DNA of 45,107 nucleotides. Origin: JADYZU01 sp964540965 (GTDB taxonomy: Bacteria > Pseudomonadota > Alphaproteobacteria > Rhodobacterales > Rhodobacteraceae). Numbering within the stretch: the first letter of the stretch is position 1; each line of letters starts with the position of its first letter. The position numbers and the translations under genes are program-made. Positions 8,395-16,712 of the stretch are shown here, in pieces. Where the stretch lies: positions 1-45,107 of the forward strand of contig CAZIOT010000024.1 of the NCBI GenBank assembly GCA_964540965.1, given 5' to 3'. The notes under the pieces are model-generated. The model ran no database searches and was not told the DNA's origin. It saw only the letters and a list, made by a program, of their open reading frames with translations.

Positions 8395-9918
8395 ATGCCT
8401 GCCCGCCTTGTTGCCCGCACCCTGTCGCTTCTTGGCGATGCCGACGACCGCCGCATCACGCTTGCGGTCATCGCGCCGGTCATGGGGCTGACCGCCTGGC
8501 TCGCTGTCGGGCCCTGGGCGGCGCTGGCGGTGACACTGGGCCTGCCGGCGCTGGCCATCGCCCTGCCGCGCAGCAAGCCCCGGCTGGTGTTCGACCCGGT
8601 GACCGGCCTCGACCAGCGCCAGGCACTGGAACGGCGCATCGCCCGCAACCTGGCTGCCTCGCGCCGCGGCTTTCTGCAGACCGGGGTGCTGGCGCTGGAA
8701 ATTGACCGTTTCAAGCAGATCGAGGAACGGCACGACCGCGCCGGGGTGGAAACCGTGCTGCGCATCTCGGCCGAAAGGCTGCGCCGCGCCCTGCGCGACG
8801 CCGACCGCGCGGCACGGCTGGACGGTCCGGTGTTCGCGGTCGCGCTGGCGCCCGCCCGGCGGCTTGACCTCGAATCGGCGATCCAGCTTGCCACCAGGCT
8901 GCAACGCGCCCTGTCCGAGCCGATCAGCATCGGCAGCGCCAATCTCTATCCCAGCGTCTCGGTCGGCTTTGCGCTGACCACGCGGCTTGACCGGCCCGCC
9001 GCCGCCGACCTTCTGCGCGCCGCCACCCTTGCCCGGATCGAGGCCGGGCGGTCCGGCCCCGGCGCCATCCGCAGCTATTCCGGCGCCATGCGCGACCGCG
9101 TCAGCAGCCGCGGCGACCTTGCCGCAGAGGTGACGGGCGCGATGAACCGGGGCGAGATCATGGCCTTCTTCCAGCCGCAGATCTCGACCCGCACCGGCGA
9201 TGTCACCGGCTTTGAATCGCTGGCGCGCTGGCACCATCCGCAACGCGGCCTGATCCCGCCGGCCGAATTCCTGCCGGCCCTGCGGCAGGCCGGGCTGATG
9301 GACCGGCTGGGCGCCCATATGGTGACCGAGGCCCTGGCCGCGCTCCGGCTTTGGGACGATGCCGGGCTGGCGGTGCCGCGGGTGGGCGTCAACTTCTCGA
9401 CCGAGGAACTGGTCGATCCGCATCTTGTCGACCGCATCCGATGGGAGCTTGACCGTTTCGGCCTTGGCCCCGGCCGGCTGGGGATCGAGGTTCTGGAAAC
9501 CGTGGTCGCCGGCGGTGCCGAGGACCGGGTGCTGCGCAGCCTCGCCGATCTCGCCCGCCTCGGCTGCGCCCTCGACCTTGACGATTTCGGCACCGGCCAT
9601 GCCTCGATCACCAATATCCGCCGCTTCGCCATCGGCCGCATCAAGATCGACCGCACCTTCGTGACCCGGATCGACGCCGATGCCGAACAGCAGAACATGG
9701 TGGCGGCGATCCTGACCATGGCCGACCGGCTCGGGCTCGACACGCTTGCAGAAGGCGTCGAGACGCCCGAGGAACAGGCGATGCTGGCGGCACTGGGCTG
9801 CGGCCATGTCCAGGGCTTTGGCATCGCCCGCCCGATGCCGCTCAAGGACGCGACGCGCTGGCTTTCCGACCGCAAGGCCCGCTCGGCCATGCCGGTGCCG
9901 CTGCGCCGGATCGGATAG
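8395..9918 (+). CDS. GGDEF/EAL protein, probable c-di-GMP phosphodiesterase
   Basis: A 507-residue protein with two predicted TM helices (about 25-58), a GGDEF-like domain (about 65-230) and an EAL domain (about 245-490). The cyclase signature is lost: RLDGPVFAVAL stands where GGDEF should be, so synthesis is unlikely. The EAL half keeps its main residues: ESL in place of EAL (274-276), RWHHP, VNFS, DLDDFGTGHAS, IKIDRTFV and AEGVETPEEQ. This predicts hydrolysis of c-di-GMP, possibly with the dead GGDEF binding GTP or acting as a scaffold. The start codon ATG at 8395 has a GGGA upstream (AAGGGACCGCCG). The gene is flanked by ttcA and yidC on the same strand but spaced from both. Confidence 0.9.
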   Translation: MPARLVARTLSLLGDADDRRITLAVIAPVMGLTAWLAVGPWAALAVTLGLPALAIALPRSKPRLVFDPVTGLDQRQALERRIARNLAASRRGFLQTGVLALEIDRFKQIEERHDRAGVETVLRISAERLRRALRDADRAARLDGPVFAVALAPARRLDLESAIQLATRLQRALSEPISIGSANLYPSVSVGFALTTRLDRPAAADLLRAATLARIEAGRSGPGAIRSYSGAMRDRVSSRGDLAAEVTGAMNRGEIMAFFQPQISTRTGDVTGFESLARWHHPQRGLIPPAEFLPALRQAGLMDRLGAHMVTEALAALRLWDDAGLAVPRVGVNFSTEELVDPHLVDRIRWELDRFGLGPGRLGIEVLETVVAGGAEDRVLRSLADLARLGCALDLDDFGTGHASITNIRRFAIGRIKIDRTFVTRIDADAEQQNMVAAILTMADRLGLDTLAEGVETPEEQAMLAALGCGHVQGFGIARPMPLKDATRWLSDRKARSAMPVPLRRIG

Positions 9919-10217
9919 GGGCGCCGCGCGGCCAAGGACGGTCACGACTGCGCGACGGGGAAAACCGTCATGCCCGGCCTGCCCGACCCGTGACGCGCCG
10001 GCGCCGCGGGATGGGCGGCCGCATGACCACCTGCCGTCCTCTGCGATCCCGCCCTCTGTCCGCGCCTCCCGATCTTGGCCGCCCCCACGCCGCAGACAGG
10101 CCCGGCAACCACACGCTCCTCCACCACACCGCCCGGTTGGCCGCAAAGACCCTTGACCTTTCACCCCCTGCACTATTGATGCAGCAAGACCTGTCGCGAC
10201 CCCGGGGGACGGCCTTC
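9919..10217 (+). other. 299-bp gap before yidC
   Basis: No convincing gene is present. Short open stretches here are on the GC-rich shadow frames and lack ribosome sites. The only signal is a modest promoter near the right end (see 10153-10179). Confidence 0.5.
10153..10179 (+). promoter_or_regulatory. Possible promoter of yidC-engB-argB
   Basis: TTGACC (10153-10158) and TATTGA (10174-10179) are separated by 15 bp, shorter than ideal. They lie about 40 bp before the yidC start. This is the best candidate in the gap, but it is weak. Confidence 0.35.
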
Positions 10218-12026
10218 ATGGACGACCAGAACAAGAACCTCATCCTTGCCACGGCGCTGAGTTTCATCGTCATCATCGTCTGGCTTTTCCTGTTCCCGCC
10301 CGCGGAACCCGAACCGGCGACCGAGGTTGCCGATGCGACCGAAACCACCCAGGGGCTGACGCCCGACGCCACGACCGAGGCGGTGGAAAGCGACGAGATC
10401 GCCGTCGCCGCCGAAGCGCCGCGGGTCGGGATCGACACGCCGCGACTGACCGGATCCTTGTCCCTGCAGGGCGCCCGCATCGACGACCTGTCGCTGCGCG
10501 ACTATCGCACCACCGTCGAACCGGGCGCAGACCTTGTCCGCATCCTGACCCCGGTGGGCGAGCCGTTTTCCTATTACGCCGTGCACGGCTGGTCGAGCAG
10601 CGACCTGACCGCCGATCAGGTGCCCGGACCGGATACCCTGTGGACGCTGGCCCAAGGCGACACGCTGACCCCCACCACGCCGGTGACGCTGACCTGGGAC
10701 AACGGCGCGGGCCAGCTTTTTTCGCGCACCATCTCGGTCGATGAGGATTTCCTCTTCACCATCGCCGATACGGTGACGAACAACGGCAGCGCCGATGTCG
10801 ACCTGACCCCCTATGGCTTTATCGCCCGCCATGGCCGGCCGGAAACGCCGTCGAACTGGATCCTGCACGAAGGCGTGGTGCGGATGTCGGACGGACGGCT
10901 TCAGGAAATCAACTATGGCGACCTGCCCGACCTGGACACCGTCGCCGCCGACGGCAGCCTGACCGAGGATGTCGCCGTCACCGAAAACGGCTGGGCCGGC
11001 TTTACCGACAAATACTGGATGACCACGCTGGCGCCGGAACCCGGCACCGCCTTCCGCTCGTCGGTGCGCTATATCCCGGCGACCGGCATCTACCAGGCCT
11101 TCACCTGGCTGCCCGAAACCGAGGTCGCCGCCGGCAGTGCGACTTCGGTCGAGACCCGGCTTTTCGCCGGCGCCAAGGAATGGGAGGTGATCCGCGCCTA
11201 CCAGAACGAGGGCGGCATCGCCGGTTTTGTCAATTCCATCGACTGGGGCTGGTTCTGGTTCCTGACCAAGCCGATGTTCTGGCTGCTGCACACCCTGCAC
11301 AGCCTGATCGGCAACATGGGCTGGGCGATCATCGCGCTGACCTTCTGCATCAAGGCGCTGGTGCTGCCCCTCGCCTACAAGAGCTATGTCTCGATGGCGC
11401 GGATGAAGGAAATCCAGCCGCAGATGGAGGCGCTCAAGGAAAAGACCGGTGACGACCGGGCGGCGCTCCAGCAAGGGATGATGAAGCTTTACAAGGACAA
11501 CAAGGTGAACCCCGCCGCGGGTTGCCTGCCGATCCTGATCCAGATCCCGATCTTCTTCTCGCTCTACAAGGTGATCGTCGTCACCATCGAGCTTTACCAT
11601 GCGCCGTGGTGGGGCTGGATCCGCGACCTGTCGGGCCCCGATCCGTCGTCGCTGTTCAACCTGTTCGGCATCCTGCCTTGGGACGCCCCGGTGCCCGGCA
11701 CGATTCTGCACCTGGTGTTCCTCGGCATCCTGCCCCTTCTGCTGGGCGTGTCGATGTGGCTGCAACAAAAGCTGAACCCGGCACCGCCCGACCCGACGCA
11801 ACGGATGATCTTTGCCTGGATGCCTTGGGTGTTCATGTTCATGATGGGCAGCTTCGCCTCGGGCCTGATCATCTACTGGATCACCAACAACACGCTGACC
11901 TTCGCCCAGCAGTACATCATCATGCGCAGCCACGGGGCGAAGCCCGACGTGTTCGGCAACATCCGCGCCGGCCTGCGCCGCACCCCCGCCGCCGCCAACA
12001 GCGACAAGAAGCCCGGAGGCCGCTGA
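10218..12026 (+). CDS. yidC: Membrane protein insertase YidC
   Basis: A 602-residue inner-membrane insertase/foldase acting alone or with SecYEG. The N-terminal TM (about 7-24) leads to an acidic Pro/Glu/Thr-rich linker and a large periplasmic beta domain. The conserved C-terminal core starts near WFWFLTKPMFWLLH and includes the cytoplasmic hairpin (KIQPQMEALKEK-like: MKEIQPQMEALKEK) and NPAAGCLPILIQIPIFFSLYKV. The ATG at 10218 (MDDQNKNLIL) is preceded by GGGGGA 8 bp away; a longer upstream frame has no family homology. Its stop is immediately followed by the engB ATG. Confidence 0.97.
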   Translation: MDDQNKNLILATALSFIVIIVWLFLFPPAEPEPATEVADATETTQGLTPDATTEAVESDEIAVAAEAPRVGIDTPRLTGSLSLQGARIDDLSLRDYRTTVEPGADLVRILTPVGEPFSYYAVHGWSSSDLTADQVPGPDTLWTLAQGDTLTPTTPVTLTWDNGAGQLFSRTISVDEDFLFTIADTVTNNGSADVDLTPYGFIARHGRPETPSNWILHEGVVRMSDGRLQEINYGDLPDLDTVAADGSLTEDVAVTENGWAGFTDKYWMTTLAPEPGTAFRSSVRYIPATGIYQAFTWLPETEVAAGSATSVETRLFAGAKEWEVIRAYQNEGGIAGFVNSIDWGWFWFLTKPMFWLLHTLHSLIGNMGWAIIALTFCIKALVLPLAYKSYVSMARMKEIQPQMEALKEKTGDDRAALQQGMMKLYKDNKVNPAAGCLPILIQIPIFFSLYKVIVVTIELYHAPWWGWIRDLSGPDPSSLFNLFGILPWDAPVPGTILHLVFLGILPLLLGVSMWLQQKLNPAPPDPTQRMIFAWMPWVFMFMMGSFASGLIIYWITNNTLTFAQQYIIMRSHGAKPDVFGNIRAGLRRTPAAANSDKKPGGR

Positions 12027-12683
12027 ATGGCGGCTTCCCTGCCCTTTCCTCTGGCCGAGGAGCCTGACGAGTTCTCGCGCGAGGCGGGGCGACTGCTGCT
12101 GACCAGCCAGGTCGAGTTCCTAAAGGGCGTCGTTGCGCTGGCCGGCCTGCCGCCGGCGGACCGGGTCGAGGTCTGCTTTGCCGGCCGCTCGAATGTCGGT
12201 AAGTCCAGCCTGATCAATGCCCTGACCGGGCGCCGGGCGCTGGCCCGCGCCTCGAACACGCCGGGGCGGACGCAAGAGATCAACTACTTCACCGCCGGGG
12301 CGACGCACTACCTGGTCGATCTGCCCGGCTATGGCTTTGCCGAGGCGCCAAAGCCGGTCGTCGAACGCTGGCAGAAGTTGCTCAAGCAATATCTGGCCGG
12401 TCGGCAGACCCTGCGCCGCGCCTTCGTGCTGGTCGACGCCCGCCACGGTATCAAGGCGGTGGACGAGGAAATCCTGTCGCTGCTCGACAAATCCGCCGTC
12501 ACCTTTCAATGCGTGCTGACCAAGACCGACAAGATCACCCGCGCCGCGCTGGAGGGCACCCTGGTGCAGGTCCGCGCGGCGCTGGCGAAACACCCCGCCG
12601 CCTTTCCCGAAATCGTCGTCACCTCGTCCGAAAAGGGCGATGGCATCGAAACCCTGCGGGCGATCATCGCCCGGCTCGGCTGA
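12027..12683 (+). CDS. engB: Ribosome biogenesis GTPase YihA/EngB
   Basis: A 218-residue GTPase required for late assembly of the large ribosomal subunit. G1 is GRSNVGKSSLIN, G2 is in RTQEINYF, G3 is DLPGYGFA, and G4 is TKTDK. The ATG directly follows the yidC TGA with no gap, and GGAGG lies 9 bp upstream inside the yidC end (CCCGGAGGCCGCTGA). This implies coupling with yidC. argB starts 11 bp after its stop. Confidence 0.95.
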   Translation: MAASLPFPLAEEPDEFSREAGRLLLTSQVEFLKGVVALAGLPPADRVEVCFAGRSNVGKSSLINALTGRRALARASNTPGRTQEINYFTAGATHYLVDLPGYGFAEAPKPVVERWQKLLKQYLAGRQTLRRAFVLVDARHGIKAVDEEILSLLDKSAVTFQCVLTKTDKITRAALEGTLVQVRAALAKHPAAFPEIVVTSSEKGDGIETLRAIIARLG

Positions 12684-12694
12684 CAGAGGCCCTG

Positions 12695-13591
12695 ATGAAG
12701 GCTCAGAACATGGATCGCGACTGGACCCTGACCGCCAAGACCCTGTCCGAGGCGCTGCCCTATCTGCAACGCTTTTCCGGCGCGGTGGTGGTGGTGAAAT
12801 TCGGCGGCAACGCCATGGGCGACGACGAGGCGATGGCCGAATTCGCCCGCGATGTCGTGCTGATGCGGCAGGTGGGCGTCAATCCGGTGGTGGTCCACGG
12901 CGGCGGGCCGATGATCAACGAGATGCTGGGCAAGCTTGGCATCAAGTCCGATTGGGTGCGCGGCAAGCGTGTTACCGACAAGGCCACGGTCGAGGTGGTC
13001 GAGATGATCCTGTCGGGCCTTGTGAACAAGCGCATCGTGCAGGCGATCATGGATGCCGGCGGCCGCGCCGTGGGCATTTCCGGCAAGGACGACGACCTGA
13101 TGGTCTGCGTCGCCGACGATCCTGAACTGGGCTATGTCGGCCGCCCGGTCGAGATGAACGTGCAGGTGCTGCGCGACCTTTACGGCGCCGGCATCATCCC
13201 GGTGGTCGCCCCCGTCGCCACCGGCATGGCCGATAACGAGACCTTCAACGTCAACGGCGACACCGCCGCCGGTGCCATCGCCGGCGCGCTCAAGGCCGAC
13301 CGGCTGCTGCTGCTGACCGATGTTCCGGGCGTCAAGGGCAAGGACGGCAAGGTCATGACCCAGCTTTCGCCCGAGGAAGTGCGGGACATGATCGCCGACG
13401 GCACCATTTCCGGCGGCATGATCCCCAAGGTCGAAACCGCGCTGAACGCCGTCAGGGACGGCGTCCGCGCCGCCGTGATCCTTGACGGGCGGCTGCCCAA
13501 TGCCTGCCTGCTGGAACTGTTCACCGAACACGGCGCCGGCTCGATCATCCGGTCGAGCAAGTCGCGGGTGCAGCCGCACCGGGCGGGATGA
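12695..13591 (+). CDS. argB: Acetylglutamate kinase
   Basis: A 298-residue kinase phosphorylating N-acetyl-L-glutamate in arginine biosynthesis, often the feedback-controlled step. It shows VVVKFGGNAM, VVHGGGPMIN, the NAG-binding stretch FNVNGDTAAGAIA, and LLLLTDVPGV. The ATG at 12695 is taken; GAGG lies 7-10 bp upstream (ACAGAGGCCCTG). An in-frame ATG at 12710 is an alternative. The gene overlaps the following ferredoxin-like gene by 4 bp (ATGA). Confidence 0.96.
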   Translation: MKAQNMDRDWTLTAKTLSEALPYLQRFSGAVVVVKFGGNAMGDDEAMAEFARDVVLMRQVGVNPVVVHGGGPMINEMLGKLGIKSDWVRGKRVTDKATVEVVEMILSGLVNKRIVQAIMDAGGRAVGISGKDDDLMVCVADDPELGYVGRPVEMNVQVLRDLYGAGIIPVVAPVATGMADNETFNVNGDTAAGAIAGALKADRLLLLTDVPGVKGKDGKVMTQLSPEEVRDMIADGTISGGMIPKVETALNAVRDGVRAAVILDGRLPNACLLELFTEHGAGSIIRSSKSRVQPHRAG

Positions 13592-14322
13592 TCCTTGCCG
13601 AACTCGACAGGCGCGCGCGGGACGCGGGCCTGTTCGTGTCCGGCACCTGCGATCTGGCGCCCGGGGACGGGCTGCCGCCCCGCTTCCGCTCGGTCGCCCT
13701 GCTCTCGCCTGACGAGCCGCGGTTCTGGGACATCTTCACCGCCAGCCCCGAATCGGTCGACGGCGTCGCCGATCCGGTCGACCGCTGGTCGCGCCGGGTG
13801 ATCGGCACCATTGCCTGCGCCATGGGCGGCAAGGCCGCTTTCCCCTTTGGCGGCCCGCCCTACCGCCCTTTCGTGCGCTGGGCGCTACGCTCGGGGCGGT
13901 GCCACAACTCTCCGGTGCATCTTCTGGTCCATGACACCGCCGGCCTGTTCATCTCGTTTCGCGGCGCCGTGGCGCTGTCTGAAACCCTGCCCCCCGACCC
14001 GCGCCCCGCCCCCTGCGACACCTGCGCCCGCCCCTGCACCACCGCCTGCCCGCCCGGCGCCCTGACCCCGGCGGGCTATGACGTGCCGGCCTGCCACGCA
14101 TGGCTTGACCTGTTGCCCCCTTCTTCGTCCCCAATTACCCCGGGTGAGGCCATTGTCGCGCCATTGGTCCAAGAGACAATGGCGGCGGGGGCAGCGCCCC
14201 GGGGGCAACGCCAGACCGACGATTGCCGTTCGGGATGCCTTGTGCGCCGGGCCTGCCCCGTGGGACAAGAGCGGCGAAGGCCAGAGCAATCGGCCCATCA
14301 CATGAGGCATTTCCACCGATGA
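13588..14322 (+). CDS. Ferredoxin-like Fe-S protein with an in-frame palindromic insert
   Basis: A 244-residue protein with two cysteine clusters: CDTCARPCTTACPPGAL (about 151-167) and a later C-x3-C...ACPVG group. Both suggest [4Fe-4S] binding, reminiscent of the ferredoxin part of epoxyqueuosine-reductase-like proteins, but the cobalamin part is absent and the function is unknown. Between the two clusters about 30 residues (LLPPSSSPITPG... to ...GQRQT) look foreign: low in structure and encoded by a nested inverted repeat (14112-14209). The frame is kept and the conserved C-terminus continues after it. It overlaps argB (ATGA) and the next gene (ATGA), so it is part of the argB operon. Confidence 0.75.
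   Translation: MILAELDRRARDAGLFVSGTCDLAPGDGLPPRFRSVALLSPDEPRFWDIFTASPESVDGVADPVDRWSRRVIGTIACAMGGKAAFPFGGPPYRPFVRWALRSGRCHNSPVHLLVHDTAGLFISFRGAVALSETLPPDPRPAPCDTCARPCTTACPPGALTPAGYDVPACHAWLDLLPPSSSPITPGEAIVAPLVQETMAAGAAPRGQRQTDDCRSGCLVRRACPVGQERRRPEQSAHHMRHFHR
14112..14209. repeat. Nested inverted-repeat element inside a CDS
   Basis: Outer arms GTTGCCCCC (14112-14120) and GGGGGCAAC (14201-14209) are perfect. Inner arms GCCATTGTC (14149-14157) and GACAATGGC (14175-14183) are also perfect. The whole ~98-bp unit lies inside the ferredoxin-like gene and keeps the reading frame. It resembles a miniature palindromic element that was inserted and then read as protein. Confidence 0.6.
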
Positions 14323-14819
14323 CCCTGCGCCTGATCCTGACCCGCCACGCCAAATCCGACTGGTCCCAGCCCGGACAGGACGATTTCGACCGTCCGCTCA
14401 ACCATCGCGGCCGGCGCGATGCGCCGCGCCTGGGCGAATGGCTCGCCTCGCGCGGCTATCGCCCCGATCTGGTGCTGTGTTCCGCCGCGATCCGCACGCG
14501 CGAGACGATGGACCTGACCCTGGCCGCGCTGGGCGCAGAGCCCGAGATCCGCTATCGCGCCACGCTCTACCAGACCGATGCCGATACCATGCTTGACGAA
14601 TTGCGGCAGGCCAGCGGGCAGGTGGTGATGATGGTCGGCCACAACCCGGCCATCGGCGATTTCGCCCATCATCTGGTGCATGACCGGCCGCTGCACGACC
14701 GCTTTGACGACTATCCCACCGCCGCCACCGCGATCATCGACTTTGCCCTGCCCTCCTGGGCCGAGGTCGGGCCGGGCCGCGGCGCCATCCGCGATTTCGT
14801 CGTCCCTGACGACCTGTAG
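14319..14819 (+). CDS. SixA-like histidine phosphatase
   Basis: A 166-residue phosphoglycerate-mutase-fold phosphatase. The catalytic motif is RHAKSDW near residue 9, with the second histidine in MVGHNPAIGD. E. coli SixA removes phosphate from phosphohistidine of ArcB/PTS proteins; whether this homologue does so is inferred. The ATG overlaps the upstream stop (ATGA), and the longer upstream frame is only an open shadow. Its stop codon TAG is provided by a dispersed palindromic repeat (14816-14836). Confidence 0.88.
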   Translation: MTLRLILTRHAKSDWSQPGQDDFDRPLNHRGRRDAPRLGEWLASRGYRPDLVLCSAAIRTRETMDLTLAALGAEPEIRYRATLYQTDADTMLDELRQASGQVVMMVGHNPAIGDFAHHLVHDRPLHDRFDDYPTAATAIIDFALPSWAEVGPGRGAIRDFVVPDDL

Positions 14820-14836
14820 GGTGGGCAAAGCCCACC
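14816..14836. repeat. Dispersed GTAGGGTGGG...CCCACC palindromic repeat
   Basis: GTAGGGTGGGC-AAA-GCCCACC forms a short hairpin at the end of the SixA-like gene, between two convergent genes. The same motif, with variations, recurs at 38746-38844, 39983-40004, 42737-42759 and 44978-45003. It probably acts as a bidirectional stop or mRNA-end structure. Confidence 0.6.
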
Positions 14837-14841
14837 GCCCC

Positions 14842-15603
14842 CTACCCCTTGGCGAGGATGCGCCCCAGGAACGCCCGGCCGCGTTCGGTCTGCGGCGCGT
14901 CGAAGAAGGCCGCCGGTGTCGCGGTCTCGACGATGCGGCCCTCGTCCATGAATACCACGCGGTCGGCGACGGCGCGGGCAAAGCCCATCTCGTGGGTGAC
15001 GCACAGCATCGTCATGCCTTCGCGCGCCAGTTCGATCATCGTCTCGAGCACTTCGCCGATCATCTCGGGGTCCAGCGCACTGGTCGGCTCGTCGAACAGC
15101 ATCACCCGCGGCTTCATGCACAAGGCGCGGGCGATGGCGGCGCGCTGCTGCTGGCCGCCCGACAGTTCCGAGGGGTATTTCCGCGCCTGATCGGCGATAT
15201 GCACCTTGTCGAGCAGCGCCATCGCCAGATCGGTCGCCTGCGCCCGCTTGAGCCGCCGCACCTTCATCGGCGCCAGCACGCAGTTTTCCAGCACGGTCAG
15301 ATGCGAGAACAGGTTGAACTGCTGGAACACCATGCCGACCTCGCCGCGCACGCGGTCGGTGCTGCGGGCATCGGTCAGCGCCGTGCCCTCGACGGTGAGG
15401 CGGCCCGACTGGAACGGCTCCAGCCCGTTGATGCAGCGGATCAGCGTCGACTTGCCCGACCCTGAAGGCCCGCAGATGACGATGCGTTCACCGGCGGCAA
15501 CCGTCAGGTCGATGTCGGCCAGCGCCTGGAACGGGCCGAACCATTTGTTCAGCCCGGCGATCTCGATCACCGGGGCGCCGGTGTCAGCGGAATGGAGGGG
15601 CAT
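14842..15603 (-). CDS. Polar amino-acid ABC transporter ATPase
   Basis: A 253-residue ATPase of the GlnQ/AapP/BztD type that would energise amino-acid uptake at the inner membrane. Walker A is GPSGSGKST, the Q loop is in MVFQQFNLF, the signature is LSGGQQQR, Walker B is VMLFDEPTSALDP, and the H loop is VTHEM. The ATG at 15603 (MPLHSADTG) lies 20 bp inside the end of the binding-protein gene, so the two are coupled. No permease genes are present on either side, although this family normally needs two. Confidence 0.93.
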   Translation of the reverse strand: MPLHSADTGAPVIEIAGLNKWFGPFQALADIDLTVAAGERIVICGPSGSGKSTLIRCINGLEPFQSGRLTVEGTALTDARSTDRVRGEVGMVFQQFNLFSHLTVLENCVLAPMKVRRLKRAQATDLAMALLDKVHIADQARKYPSELSGGQQQRAAIARALCMKPRVMLFDEPTSALDPEMIGEVLETMIELAREGMTMLCVTHEMGFARAVADRVVFMDEGRIVETATPAAFFDAPQTERGRAFLGRILAKG

Positions 15604-16612
15604 ATTGCAACCCGCCCTTGGTCCACAGCGCATTCAGCCCGCGCGCCAGCCCGATCGGGGTATTCTCACCGATGTGGCGTTCAAAGATTTCGCCGTAATT
15701 GCCGCCGGCGGCGATGGCATTCACCGCCCAGTCGCGCGACAGGCCCAGAAGCGAGCCGAATTCGCCCTCGGTGCCCAGCAGCCGGTTGATTTCGGGATTG
15801 GCGGTCGGCGCCGCCGCCATTTCGCGCACATTGGCCGAGGTCACGCCCAGCCCTTCGGCCGCGATCAGCGCGTTGAAGGTCCAGCGCACGATATCGGCCC
15901 ATTGGTCGTCGCCCTGCCGCACCACCGGCCCCGAGGGCTGGCGCGAGGCCGGGTCGGTGATGACAACGTGACTGGCCGGCGTCTCGAACGTGGCGCGGAT
16001 GGCGTAAAGTTCGGCCGCAGAACGGGAATAGGTCTCGCAGGTGCGGTCAAGATACTGGCGCCGCGCAGCGGCATCGTCATCGGCCGGGACCGGCGTCCAC
16101 GAGATGGCATTGGCACGAAAGAAATCGTCCAGCGCCTGCCCAGACACCATGTCGGGCAGCAGGCACACCGTCGATGCGTCAAGCTCCTTGGCCGAGCTGA
16201 TGCCCATCTCGACCGGGACCAGAAAGCCAAGCTGGTCGAAATAGCTGACGCCGACCATGTCGATCGACAGGCCGGCATCGAGGACGATGGACCAGGCCGC
16301 GCCCCGCGCCACCACATCCGCGCCGCCCGAAACCAGCGGTGCAAAGCGGTCGCCGACCGGCAGCGCCACCATTTCGGCAAGTCCGGCGTCGCCCAGAACG
16401 GCGGCGGCCAGCGCGCGGCAGAATTCGACCTCGAACCCCGACCAGACGCCGTTGGCATCGACGGCGGCAAAGCCGGCGATGCCCTGGCTGACTCCGCATT
16501 CCAGCCGCCCGCGCGAGCGGATGTCGTCCAGCGTGCCGGCCTCAGCCAGCATAGGCGCCAGAAGGCCGCCCAGCGCCGCAGCCAGCGTCAGCGCCTTGCC
16601 CAGAACCTGCAT
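15584..16612 (-). CDS. AapJ/BztA-like amino-acid-binding periplasmic protein
   Basis: A predicted 342-residue solute-binding protein. A Sec signal peptide covers residues 1-25 (MQVLGKALTLAAAL...MLAEA). The mature part starts GTLDDIRSRGRLECGVSQG, typical of the general L-amino-acid binding proteins, and includes GFAAVD-NG-WSGFEVEFCRALAAAV. GGAGAGA lies 7 bp before the ATG. It is followed, with a 20-bp overlap, by its ATPase, but the Q and M permeases that usually stand between them are missing. Confidence 0.88.
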   Translation of the reverse strand: MQVLGKALTLAAALGGLLAPMLAEAGTLDDIRSRGRLECGVSQGIAGFAAVDANGVWSGFEVEFCRALAAAVLGDAGLAEMVALPVGDRFAPLVSGGADVVARGAAWSIVLDAGLSIDMVGVSYFDQLGFLVPVEMGISSAKELDASTVCLLPDMVSGQALDDFFRANAISWTPVPADDDAAARRQYLDRTCETYSRSAAELYAIRATFETPASHVVITDPASRQPSGPVVRQGDDQWADIVRWTFNALIAAEGLGVTSANVREMAAAPTANPEINRLLGTEGEFGSLLGLSRDWAVNAIAAGGNYGEIFERHIGENTPIGLARGLNALWTKGGLQYAPPFR

Positions 16613-16712
16613 CTGCCGTCTCTCCGTTCTGCCGGCCGTCCCGCCGGCAAGGCTGCCCCGCCCGCGCCTATCTGCGGGGGTTCCTCTCTTGCGGTCAAGG
16701 CCGGGGATCGTC

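Noticed and set aside
9990..10217. Longer N-terminus for YidC
   Set aside because: The upstream 76 codons have no membrane or family features, while MDDQNKNLILA at 10218 is the usual start.
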